Below, piece after piece: positions 1 through 10,703 of a DNA stretch of 29,810 bases; the first letter of the stretch is position 1, and every line of letters begins with the position of its first letter. Origin of the DNA: Didymodactylos carnosus (taxonomy: Eukaryota > Rotifera > Eurotatoria > Philodinida > Philodinidae); the NCBI GenBank assembly GCA_905250885.1, contig CAJNOQ010001635.1:1-29810 (forward strand), written 5' to 3'. Under the pieces are notes generated by a model, which worked only from the letters and a program-made list of their open reading frames with translations, was not told the DNA's origin and did not search any database. A program made the translations under genes and the position numbers.

Positions 1-2242
1 TTTACAAGCATCTTTTCCGTTTTTTGTAGACCGACCTTCTCTTACAGTTTTTCCCAAAAGTCCGCCACTGAAGAAATTTTTGGAGTGGCTAAATTGTACA
101 TCAGACGTCAGTCTACAACTCTATTTAAAAAAAATCCAGTTTGCATGATTTGGTAGAGATAAAAACAGCTTTCATTCCTGCGGAAGTCAATTTCCGCTCT
201 AAATGTAGACTGATTTTTTGCAACTTGTTTTGCTCAGAACTAATGAAGCATGTATTCGTTCTCGATGAAACTTCTGCACTAGATAGAGCCTCAAAAGTTG
301 TACTAGCAAAAGTAATTTCAGGTCGAATCCTCATTTTGTTCCTTAATATTTTTATATTACAAGGGAAAATGTAGACCGACTTTTGTTTTTAACTAAATGT
401 AGACTAACCTTTTTTCGTGAGATTTTTGGTCAAAGCTAAACGAAAACCATCAATACCGTACACCAGTCGACTCCTCAGGCTGCGACGAGGTTGACCACCT
501 AATTTTTGGAGCTCTAAAATCTATAGTCTTTGCTAAAATAATGGATAATTCTGAAAGTAGAATCACAACGAAATTCGGACTTTTTAAATTTTAACACTAA
601 AGAATGAAAAAACTTTTCTACGGTTTTTCGGCTTGACGCATTTGCTCACAGTCCCACTGTACTGCTCGAATCATTCTCTGTCGAACGATGTAGAATACAT
701 CTATTTCAACCCTTTTTCTAGCAAAATCCTGCTAAAAATTCTCTATGGCAAAAATTGAAAATTGTCTCCCTCCTAACTCAGCCAGTATGAGTCTGGCAGT
801 TGGGAAATTTTTATAGGATACTCGGCAAAGACAGGGGGACAAAACGTACCATTCAAATTTTTTTAACGAATACTTTCATTTTTTTTTTCGATTGTACAAG
901 AAAGTTACGGTTCTCTCATATGTAACATCATCAAAAATCCAAAATGATATCATGGGCTTTTGCCTCTTTCCTTTTTATACTGTACTTTTTTTCCTCTTGC
1001 TCAATAAATATAACTTAAACTAACAAATTTTCAGAATGAGACACTTCATCTACAAATTATTTTTTCTCCATTACAAAAATGAAACAAAAAATGTTTAACA
1101 ACGTGTTATATTACAATTTGTTTTTCATTTAGTCGTGTACATAATCTAAATTAACTTATCACTTTGATTCAAGTTTCTTGTTTAAATGTGTTTTATATGA
1201 ATGACCAAAACAAGAATGTGTCATCGATCATACGATTAACAAGTATAAAATGTTATGAACGGTTCACAAAAAGAATCAAACGTTTTTATGAGCTTAAATC
1301 GCATTAAAGATTAAAACACACGTTTTTACAACAATACAAAAAATCTGACTTTATGATAAAAATCTTAATCTATCTTCAAAATTATTGACAGTTTCTCTTT
1401 CGAAAACGTTCTGTAACGAAAATAGTCGCACAAATTTGATCTTAGTCATTAACAGGATTAGAATGACATGAAAAGAAAGACGAATACATATTCTTTAAAG
1501 TTTTTTTGCTTCACCATTAGTTTTTATTGATATGTGATACAGCGCAATATGCAGTACATAATTATGATTTCTGTAGAAAAAAAATTGATTTTTCGATGTT
1601 CAAGTTACTATAAATATAGAGAACGTTATCCGAATTGGATTTTTTAGCAGTCAGTACAATAGAGAACAGACCTAAAAGATTATCATAAAAGACTTTATAA
1701 TCTTTTATTGCTCGAACCGATGATGTAATCAATATAACATAGTCTAATTTAATCTGTCGAAATATTTTTGCTATAACTGAAACAAAAATAATTGCCAACT
1801 ACTATTATAAACACGCGAATACGTTTCTAAAAGTAACATTTATTCCATCTTAACATCTAAGTATCTCTCTAAGAATTTTAACGGAATAATAGTGAAACTT
1901 AACGATCTTGGAGATTATTGTGTTCATCAGTTCACGGATTGTCATACTATTGGTTCTAATGTCTGTTATTCATGATCCAATAAAGATGTTGTTCGAATTA
2001 ATAATTCATCATTCTTTTCCTTTTCTGTTTGCAGCTGTTTATCTTTAACCAATTAGTTCTTCGCGTTTACGCTTAAAAGAATTGATATTTCTATCACAGT
2101 GACCGTAAGAACAGAAAAAGAAAGAAAAAAAATCGTCTATATTCTATTTGTTACTGACTGTTACAGATCATTTATTTGCATCCCTAATTGACGTGATGAT
2201 ACAATAAGATCAATATAGTTATTAATATTTTTAACTTTAATA
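1..2242. other. Upstream non-coding stretch with a short TGTAGAC repeat family
   Basis: No convincing gene is visible. Open frames here are short, lack splice-supported continuation and have the composition of AT-rich background. The first 410 bases carry the repeated word TGTAGACYRAY (see the separate repeat entry). The last few hundred bases before 2243 would hold the promoter and 5' UTR of the homeobox gene. I could not place a convincing TATA box or start site there. Confidence 0.5.
25..408. repeat. Dispersed TGTAGAC(C/T)(G/A)A word repeats
   Basis: The 11-mer TGTAGACCGAC occurs at 25-35 and 370-380. Close variants sit at 204-214 (TGTAGACTGAT) and 398-408 (TGTAGACTAAC), and an inverted copy is at 107-117 (GTCAGTCTACA). 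Five copies in under 400 bases, in both orientations, are unlikely by chance and suggest the subterminal repeats of a decayed mobile element extending left of the window. No transposase-like frame is visible. Confidence 0.4.
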
Positions 2243-3522
2243 ATGTACACCATTGGATCAGATCAAGATTTTGCTGTTCAAATGGCAGCATCATTACAAC
2301 AATTACCCTACCGTTCAGCATTCTACATGACATCACCATTTCTCATTTCGAATTTAAAAACATCGACCACATCATCGAGTCATCTAACACAGAATCATCA
2401 TTTTGGTAAACGTGTGAGAAAAAATGACAAATATTCTTCGAAGAAGCATGTCAATAAATATCATAAAGATTCGTCAACAAAACAGTAAGTCAAAATTAAG
2501 AGCTTAGCTTTTTTTACTCTCCTCCCTAGTAAGTCCTTAAGGATTTTATCATTTTGTGTGTAAAAACTTGGTAAGATGTTTAGTGAACTGAATACTAATC
2601 TAAAACTGATTGACTAATGTAAGTTCTCGATAAAACGCGAACGATTGTTTCTTAATAACATTTATTTTAACAATAGTAGATAAAACTATAACAGTGTATA
2701 AACTGATAAAATAAAATTAAAAAAATTCTCTACAATATCTGTTAGAATAGTCAACTTGTTTTTGAAACGTACTCGATACTTGACAATATCAATTGTGTTT
2801 ACTTCAATTATATTTTACCAGATTGTCAAATTCTACTAATCGTCCTGCTAAAAAGTCATTTGATATTGAATCACTGCTGGAACAACATAGTGTTACCGTC
2901 TACAATGATCGTCGTTTTAATACAAGTATCAGTGGTAATGATACATTGGATAATAGTGTCGATGATGATAGTGAAAGTGTTGCCACTAGTCCATTTCGTA
3001 GTCCAATATCATCATACGCAATTTACAATCAATTAAAATCATTACAAGAACAAGACATTGCATGTATGTGTCCGTCTCTTTTATTGTTTTATAATAAAAA
3101 ATTGAAAAAAATCTAATATTTTAGCCTCCGAGAATCTATGTAATCGAAAAACATCACCATTAACAACACCACGTCAGAATGGTACAAGACCAAAACGTAT
3201 TCGAACTATATTTACACCTGAACAATTAGAACGTCTTGAAGCTGAATTTGAAAAACAACAATATATGGTAGGAAATGAACGATATTATTTAGCTACAACA
3301 TTAAATTTATCCGAAGCACAAGTTAAAGTTTGGTTTCAAAATAGACGAATTAAATGGCGACGACAATCATTAGAAGAACACCAACATCGTTTAACATCAT
3401 TATCAATTGGGTCAACATCAAAACAACATGATGACTCAAAATATGACGAAAATCATACTGAAGAAAATGACATTGATATTGATGAGTCAACCAATAATGA
3501 AAATCAGTTAGGGAATATTTAA
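2243..3522 (+). CDS. Not/NOTO-class homeobox transcription factor, 293 aa, 3 exons
   Basis: Sequence-specific DNA-binding regulator acting in the nucleus. Model: exons 2243-2484, 2822-3063 and 3125-3522. Introns are 337 and 61 bp, with GTAAGT and GTATGT donors and CAG and TAG acceptors; phases agree and the frame stays open to TAA at 3520-3522. The homeodomain spans residues about 184-243, with the invariant R5, L16, F20, W48, F49, N51 and R53, and Gln at position 50. The stretch reading EQLERLE..F.KQQYMVG.ER..LA followed by [14 protein letters not shown] is what I know from vertebrate Not/floating head proteins. Residues 94-100 (FDIESLL) fit an engrailed-homology-1 motif that recruits Groucho/TLE co-repressors, implying a repressor. 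The tail is rich in Asp, Glu and Asn. The first ATG of the open frame at 2243 was chosen; the N-terminal 80 residues are low-complexity Ser/Thr/His/Lys. Not class is fairly sure; orthology needs a tree. Confidence 0.93.
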
Positions 3523-3573
3523 ACAGATTCATGTACATTAGCCAATACAGGCGCATCTTTTGTATTAAAATTA

Positions 3574-3579
3574 AATAAA
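3574..3579 (+). promoter_or_regulatory. Poly(A) signal of the homeobox gene
   Basis: An AATAAA hexamer lies about 50 nt after the TAA stop of the homeobox gene. This is a normal position for a compact 3' UTR. In AT-rich DNA the word is common, so the assignment rests on position. Confidence 0.45.
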
Positions 3580-6500
3580 TAATTATTTTTGTCAATTAGA
3601 CACTTTTAGTAGCGGGAAAGTAAGGGTTAACTAAGTGTCGAATCATCTACTTAATACATGCATCGTTTGGACACACACGAGCATATTTGTCTGGATTTAT
3701 CTATTGTAAGAAATCAGTATAGTACTTGATACCAACCAACTAAACTCCAATGACACATTACTTCGAGTCTTCAACTAATATGATTGAGGGAGGCTTAATA
3801 AGGATTATAGAGGATTTTTCGTAAAATTTCAAATTCTTGTTGTTTCAAATTGTATTGTTGTTTGAGAAATGATAAATCTATAAATAAACAAAAATATTCT
3901 GTTTCCATGTATAAGAAATGACTCTTCCTTAATTAACACATTTCTAGGAAATTGACGCTTTTTCTCTCTCTCTCTCTCTCTCAAAGATCATGTTATTTAT
4001 TCTGAACTCGTGCTTGACACCATTTCTCTATGTGTTATACTAATGAATTGTTTTCCAACACTGGACTATTCAAGACAATCATTTATTGTGATTTCACAAT
4101 TTCATGTTAGAATATTATTAGAGAAAATCTCACAATAGCGGAAACAAACAGTATGTCTCTGAGAAACGAAAGAAATAGGAATGCTACAATGTTTAGATAA
4201 ATTTTGTGTGAATTTCTTTTTAAAATATACATGGTGACGAAAGAAACAAATCATTAGTTTTAACACGCTCACGGAAATAATAATTGTATAGTGTCATGAG
4301 ACATGGATACTACACTTGTAAACAACAAGTTAAAAATAGAGAAACAAATACAAGTTGAAATTATTACTCAAACATCATTTGTATAATTCGGTACATGAGA
4401 CTAAACGGTGTCATAAGTCGACATTTCTCCATCATCTGAATTAAATATAATCTCATATTCTTCTGTGGTTAGAAATGACTGATTGATCAAGTTAACCATA
4501 CAGTTATAAAGCGATCAAAGTTAGAAGTTCGAGATATAAAACATACATTTTTTCTCTTTTCTGCCTCATCATAAAAATGTATCGAAACTCTTAGGATTCT
4601 AATATGTGTAGTGCTAACATACATCTAGAACGCTTGAAAACAAAAAAACTCCCGTACTTTTTGCTATTGTGCATTACTGTCTGATAAATAGAGAGCACGT
4701 CTTGATGACGTAGACTTGATCTTCATCTAACTCGTCAATAGTTTCATTTAAATTCGTAAATGTCATTTTATACGTTGAACTTTCCAAATTTGATGAGTCT
4801 AAACTTAGATAATTCAGACTATTGTTGGATTCATTCGCTTTGCATATTACTTTTGTAATAATAATAATCGTACAATATAAATAATACTTAAAGTCTGAAT
4901 TATCAACTATAGGAGTAGACAACAGTACCAATTTGAGGATACTCTAGAGGTAGACAGCTGAAATGTAATAATCATCTAGGTACAACAAAATCTAAATGGT
5001 CACATATGAAATAATCATGCTCTTTATATTGTAATAAGATTTGTTCAAATAAAAATAAGTTTTTCCGTCTGCTCTCATCTCATTTATCCATGGGGATATT
5101 ATCTACAAATCAGCAGCAAGGAGAACGAAAAAAATAATGTCACATACAAATACATCTTGTCTTGAATAAAGAAAAGAATCATATATTCGTATGACGACTA
5201 ATAATCAATTCTTTTGAACTCCATCTTATACGAATCAGATGTGATTCTTCTCACATTTTGGTGGTGATATGCAGTATATACGGTATTTTTTTTGTCTCTT
5301 CTTTTCCTACTATATATATTCTCTATTAATTCGTATTCAATAGACGATAATTTCTTTTTTTATTCTATTGAACTTTTTTTAAGATCAGTCTGAAATTTAT
5401 GATTAAGAGAACCTTCGATCTCTTCTTTGACTTGTGATGTGGAATCGAACAATGGATTTTTTTTATTCAATTCTCTATTACAAACAAAGATTGTTTTATA
5501 AATTTTTGTTTTGTTTTTTCTAGTTCTTTATCTACTGATGTAAAAAGACTTTGAAAGATTGACTATTTAAATAGTCACATCTTTTTTTATTCACTCTATC
5601 TGATAAATCTATCTGCATGTTTATTGTGTAAAGCGGATGTTTTTCTTTCTCGGTGGTGTTTATAAAACGATTTTTAATCTAAGGTGATAGACGTTTAGTA
5701 ATTCTTGACCGAATATTTGAAAACAATTAATTTATTAACGTTTCTTTATCAAAGACGGTCACCAGTTTTGGTCACCTCTAAAAAATGTTGCGCTATTGTA
5801 CAGTTGGTTTATTTCAAACAAGAAGGACTGTTCGTGATAATTGTTCTAATAAAAACAAATTCAGTTATTATGATGTTGTCTAGGATTATAATTTCGATTA
5901 AAACTAGTATATCGTGTAACTATGCGCATGTGCACAAATATCCTGTTAATTCCGAAAGCTATATGTATTTAAAAAAATAAAAGTCAAAATTGTGACGATG
6001 ATGAGTATTTGTTATTAATGTGTTTTGTTTCAAATGATACACTTAAAGATATTGTACATAAATTAAATTGATCTTATTTCTATTATTTTATTCTTTGTAT
6101 GACTCTGAAGTGTTTGATTTAACCATATACAATGATAATAGCCACTAAACAAACTTCTTCTATTTCCAACAGTATAAAACATATGGTAGAATGAATGAAG
6201 AGATATATGTGAGAATATGATAATAATGAACATTTGACAATTCAATTAATATAAAAAGCTTACATAAAGAGGATCAACAAATAAATATGCACAAGCATAG
6301 CAGGTAAACAAACCCTCGTTTAGTCGAAAAATATGATTTTTATTGATTCAATGATCAGCACTCTCCTAAAAACGTATAGAAAAGTATATAAGTATATTTT
6401 CATGACTATTTCTTATGCCACTGATCTTTGAATATTCAAAAGCAACAATTTCAATTATTTTTGTTCTTTCACTCTTATATAGTATGAATTATAGCGTCCT

Positions 6501-6943
6501 CTTGTAGATGTAGCTCTTCCTTACGCTGTGAACTAGTACATGTTAATATAGAAAAATTTGGAAATTCGTACACAAAAAATAATTTTTCTAAAATATGCAA
6601 TAATAATGTTGTTATTATAGAAAGAATCTAAGCGTTTGTTACTCCAAAACAGCATTCTAACGCGTTTCCTTTATCCTTCGGTTCTTTGCACATCCAAACA
6701 GGTAGGGCGCTGAAATTATGTTCGAGTTTTCAAAAATCTTTCTAAATAATGATCATTTTTATTATTATACAGTAATACATAAAACATACATTAAAAAAAA
6801 CAATGAAATCCACAAAACAAGTTGTCATGTTCTTTGAAAATAACCGTAAGTAATGAACTAACTAAATATAAAATCGAGATTCGAAAATAAATAGACAAAA
6901 GAACTCGACTAAGTACAAAAGAAATTGATTAATTGGTTAGTAA
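3580..6943. other. Gene-poor stretch of 3.4 kb
   Basis: No gene can be supported. A (CT)n microsatellite sits at 3964-3982. A minus-strand open frame at 4674-4931 has a fairly protein-like Ser/Asn/Glu-rich end, but I found no splice partners or homology. The short frames at 5705-5980 and 6063-6245 look like chance. The stretch separates the plus-strand homeobox gene from minus-strand genes, so it may include long-range regulatory DNA of the homeobox gene (inference). Confidence 0.4.
3964..3982. repeat. (CT)n microsatellite
   Basis: About nine consecutive CT dinucleotides in the 3' flank of the homeobox gene. Confidence 0.9.
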
Positions 6944-7438
6944 TCATTCCGCTTTTGCAACTTTATTTGATTTAATAACTGCCGTCAAATCTAAGTTTTC
7001 TAAAAATAGGAAAAATGTTATTTAAATAAAAACAAAAATAAAGTACATACCATCATATTCTTTACGTTTAACACCAGATGTATTAATAAACAAATGATCT
7101 AAAAATAACACAAATTAGAGTGAAAAAAAGATCGATACAAGATAACTATTCGATTTTACCTGTTTTTTGCATACTATTATTCATTTGAATAACTGACAAC
7201 ATTTTCACATGCACTAAAAAGTAGAGAAAAACAAAATAAATAGACATAACTTAAATCTAGTAGAGACACTTTTCTTACTATCATCCAATTTATTTATAAT
7301 TTGATTTGCACGTTGTTGAAAATCTGACTGTTGTATCATATTATTGTTGATATAACGTACTAATTCATAGTACTGGTTGATTGAATCATTAACAAGTGAT
7401 TCATTAATGGAATCTTCTTGTTTGTCAGCTAAAGTCAT
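6944..7438 (-). CDS. Unrecognised 105-aa helical protein, 4 exons
   Basis: Model on the minus strand: exons 7438-7279, 7213-7160, 7098-7051 and 6999-6944, giving 318 nt. Introns are 65, 61 and 51 bp; donors are GTAAGA, GTAAAA and GTATGT, and every acceptor is a T-rich tract ending in TAG. Reading phase is kept through all three junctions and ends at TGA (6946-6944), which random short exons would rarely do. The protein is acidic at its N-terminus (MTLADKQEDS). Roughly residues 20-70 are rich in Asn, Gln, Ile, Leu and Met, compatible with one or two amphipathic helices or a short coiled coil. The C-terminus is basic (KSNKVAKAE). No signal peptide or membrane segment is seen. I do not recognise the family; size and composition would suit a small subunit of a larger complex, which is only a guess. 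It lies upstream of a hAT-like MITE. Confidence 0.7.
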
Positions 7439-7680
7439 AATTTATCAGTTATACAAAGCATAAATAGTTGAAAATAACTTACGACTACTATGATAGTGAC
7501 ACGTCATTTCAAGATGGATTTTCAAATTTACTATCTATAGCAAAAAGCAAGACAAAATAAATATAACGAATTTGATCGTTGATTATTCGATGATTTCTAA
7601 ACTATTGACCAGTAAGAGACAAAGTCAATGGTGTGACAAGTCTAAAGGGCTCACATCCATCTTTAAGAAACTTAACTTAC

Positions 7681-8130
7681 ACTGGAAGCACTGTAGAATT
7701 TAAAAGTCCTTCAATTATAAATAGGTCTTAATTTAAATTTAAAATAGTTATAACTAGACTGAGTTTTAATTTTTAACTCCAGTTAAAAGTTATAACTCGA
7801 ATGATAAGTAGTTAAGTAAAATATATGAACTATTTTAAGTAATTGTTACATAAAGACAGACTTCATTTCATTTCGTTTCTTTTTGCCTGTTGGTGAGATT
7901 TATACTCTTCTCGTAGCTAATTGAGACTTTATTCTTGTATGCTGCCTTTGTTAACTTTAATTTTGCTAATACATTTATCTCGTTTTATTGTTGTTAAACA
8001 AGAGTGCGAGGATAGAGCTCAGTTAACGTGAAATTAAAGTAACTCTAATTATAACTATTTTAATTTTTTATCAAAGTCAGTTAACTTTTAACTTCCAAAA
8101 ATTACTTTTAAACTCTACAGTGACTGGAAA
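7681..8130. mobile_element. 434-bp hAT-like MITE with TIRs and 8-bp target duplication
   Basis: The element runs 7689-8122. Its left end CACTGTAGAATTTAAAAGT is repeated inverted at its right end (CACTGTAGAGTTTAAAAGT on the other strand), with one mismatch in 19. A second inverted pair, AAAATAGTTATAA(C/T)TAGA, lies further in (about 7740 and 8060). The flanking 8-mers ACTGGAAG (7681-7688) and ACTGGAAA (8123-8130) differ at one base and look like an 8-bp target-site duplication, which is characteristic of the hAT superfamily. It has no coding capacity, so it is non-autonomous. It lies between the 105-aa gene and NHP2. The hAT assignment rests on duplication length and the CA...TG ends. Confidence 0.8.
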
Positions 8131-8724
8131 AAATGAAATAAAATATGAACAATCAACGATATCTGTTCGTTTACTCTTCTGTCTAGCTTTTATGAAGGAA
8201 CTTTAAACATCGTACTCATTGATAGAAAATGAAAAAAGTCTATGCACAAGATGTGATTATTAATTTTCAGAAAGCATTAAGATAATTCAATAGTAAAAAA
8301 TTCAAATTTAGATTATAAGACATTTTGCAGCCTTGTAAACGAGCGATATTAACTTACAGCATAGAATAAAAAGAATGCAATGTGTTTGAAGAAAAATTCT
8401 TTTTCAATTTGCTGGAAAAACTTGGATCCATCCGTTAGAAAAATTCTGATTGCTCCACTAGGGATTATAACTCTGCACTCTAACGGAACAATAATACGAC
8501 TATTATATACAAAAATGCTCTAAATTTGTCATTATTATTTTGTACTGCGAAAAATTTGACTAATGTCTCTCCTCTTAATCAATAGTAAGCTACTTTTGCA
8601 CATAACAATAACAAGTAGCTAATTTCAATTGTCGTGTGTAGTTTGCTTGATAATTCAAACATTATATCCAAAGTAGAATTACATTGAATACTAAAAGATT
8701 GATTCGTACTAAAACATATTTAAT
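8131..8724. other. Intergenic stretch between the MITE and NHP2
   Basis: Nothing beyond AT-rich sequence is seen. The right edge contains the probable poly(A) signal of NHP2. Confidence 0.4.
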
Positions 8725-8730
8725 TTTATT
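8725..8730 (-). promoter_or_regulatory. Poly(A) signal of NHP2
   Basis: AATAAA on the minus strand, about 52 nt beyond the NHP2 stop codon, at the same distance as in the homeobox gene. Confidence 0.4.
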
Positions 8731-8781
8731 GAATGTACCTGAGAAGAAAATTAACAAAAAGATTCAATAATAAATCAACAA

Positions 8782-9282
8782 TTATGATAGTGTTTTAATT
8801 TTTTCTACACATTCATCGAATAAATCTTTATAATCTTCATGTGTACGTATTAATAGTAAACATGCTGTTCTATTAGCACTAACAGCACTGCCCAAATCTT
8901 CTTTAGATGGTACATAAACATAGGGTATATTTGCTTCTTCACACACAACAGGCATATGAGAATAAATATCAATTGGTGTAACATTTCCAGCTAAAACAAC
9001 TAATCCTTTTTCACCACGTCGAATATATTTTTGTGTTTCTCGTAATCCTAGACGTAAATAATTTTTATGTTTTGATGCTTGTTTAATACATTTAAACAAT
9101 TTTTTTGCTATTTTTTTAGAAGCTACCGGATTTGCTATCGGATTCATAAATTGAAATTTATCTTCATATGATCGACCATTTTCTTCTTTATCAGTTTCTT
9201 TCAAAATGCTAGTATTAGTACTTGTATCCATTGCTTCCGTATCACTTTTATTTTCACTATGAGTTCGTTTCTTTTCTTTCAT
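8782..9282 (-). CDS. NHP2: H/ACA ribonucleoprotein complex subunit 2 (NHP2), 166 aa
   Basis: NHP2 is a core protein of box H/ACA snoRNPs (with dyskerin/Cbf5, Gar1 and Nop10). It works in the nucleolus in rRNA pseudouridylation and, in many animals, in telomerase RNP. The single exon is complete, from ATG at 9282 to TAA at 8782. Residues 1-42 are a charged, Ser/Thr/Lys/Glu-rich tail. From about residue 47 (NPIANPVASKK) to the end is the L7Ae/L30e/S12e fold. The RNA-binding segment is at 79-100 (LGLRETQKYIRRGEKGLVVL and following), then IDIYSHMPVVCEE (104-116), IPYVYVPSKEDLG (119-131) and a hydrophobic last strand. The match to animal NHP2 in order and spacing is clear; the N-terminal tail is longer than in the human protein. 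The related 15.5K/SNU13 protein is less likely because of this tail and the VVCEEANIPYVYVPSK stretch. The coding region is intronless. Confidence 0.95.
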   Translation of the reverse strand: MKEKKRTHSENKSDTEAMDTSTNTSILKETDKEENGRSYEDKFQFMNPIANPVASKKIAKKLFKCIKQASKHKNYLRLGLRETQKYIRRGEKGLVVLAGNVTPIDIYSHMPVVCEEANIPYVYVPSKEDLGSAVSANRTACLLLIRTHEDYKDLFDECVEKIKTLS

Positions 9283-10703
9283 TTTTATTTTGTCAAAACG
9301 ATTGAAGTCAAATATCTAAAAAAAGATAATTAGATAAATAAAATAATTCAGTAAAAAAATTAACTTCTTAATGAAAATTTTCGCATTTATAAGGTGTAGT
9401 TAACTGTAAACCATTCTTCGTAACTGCTCTCTTCAACGGGTGTATATTTTTGAAAAATTGGAAAAAACCTACAAAAAAATTACCTTTCGGCGAAGAAAAC
9501 CGATAGACAATTCTGCTTCCCTAAAATAATTGATAAAAAATCGGAGATCAGTGGCATATCAGATAGCAAAAAAAAAAATTTTCTCATACGGTTGCGGGTA
9601 GCAGAAAAATTCACGCGCGGATGCGGACAAATACCAGAGTCGACGCTACGAGCGTGGACGGGCAGACTAATATTGCTCGTGGAGACCTCTATTTAACAGT
9701 GAAAAAATTCATCATAACAACAATCTATTAAAAACGCTAGATACGCTCCTGACAATAGTTTAGAATCCAACAACTAGAACGAAGCATCTTTCCGACAAAT
9801 TACAGATTTTTGCTTCAGCAAAAAGTATTTGGACAAATAAGAAGTTTTAGTTTGCTTGGACTATAGGATAAAATACAGGATAAACGTTATCATTACTGAA
9901 CCTGAATGAAAAAAGTTCTGTTAACATAACCCCTTTTTTATATCAAAACAGAACACAAAAAACATACGAAAAAAATGACTACTGATAACATCGAGTCGAT
10001 TGCACAACTTCAATCATTGTACAGAATATAGACACAGAATAATAGATTTAGTTTTGTAGTTTACTGCAAAGCTAAGTTCATGTGTTCGAATCTCTATTCG
10101 TACAAAACTAATTCTGTGTTTTTCGATATGTTCAAGTTTTATAGTTCAGAATGCAATAATCCAATATTTTTCCGCTTGTATTCTAAAAGAATAAAAAGTT
10201 TATATCAACCCTTTTTTATTTGTCTCTCTTCTCTTACTTTACATAAACGAAAAATAAGTATGAAAAATGGTGAAAAAAATAACAACAATAAGAACTAAAA
10301 TTAACGGACACTCTCAGGTTGAACTTACGTTCAGAACCATCTCTTTTATATTCTCCTATTGTTGCTGAAAGTATACTACCCTATACTACTGCTATTTCTT
10401 AAAGAGAATCTAAACTATGGAAGCCAATGAACAGTGAAAACATTAATGCATTCATTCTAAGAAGTTGAATGAAGACTTCGAAACAGTTTTCCATTGGTTA
10501 TTCTACTTTTCTCTTCGAGACATTATGTTTGTGTAACAGCTAGAAGTCCTGCTCCGTCTTTGTCTACCGTGGTTTCTAATTCCTTTTTTCCTGGACTCTT
10601 TTTAATTTTCTTAATAAGTCACCCCCATCTTATGAGTATAGTATCGTGTACTGTTACTGTGAAGAATTTCAATCATCATTTTTTTTAGAAGATTTTTTTC
10701 AGA
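9283..10703. other. Divergent intergenic stretch between NHP2 and the SIM-protein gene
   Basis: The stretch holds the 5' flanks of two divergent genes. At about 9590-9680 there is a short GC-richer patch in the AT background, with CpG-containing words and a perfect small hairpin ACGCT-ACG-AGCGT at 9643-9655. The open frames at 10080-10298 and 10494-10688 have no splice or composition support and are not called. A TTTTTTTCAG tract ends just before the ATG at 10704, so an upstream non-coding exon is possible. Confidence 0.45.

Noticed and set aside
125-374. Overlapping frames on both strands near the left edge
   Set aside because: They lie in the TGTAGAC repeat region with no recognisable protein. 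Both strands are open because of base composition.
4674-4931. 85-aa minus-strand frame with a protein-like Asn/Ser/Glu-rich end
   Set aside because: The composition is suggestive, but no consistent upstream exon, domain or downstream signal could be found. It might be a lost exon.
10040-10100. Possible tRNA T-loop (GTTCGAATC)
   Set aside because: The T-stem bases do not pair, and no acceptor or anticodon stems fit.
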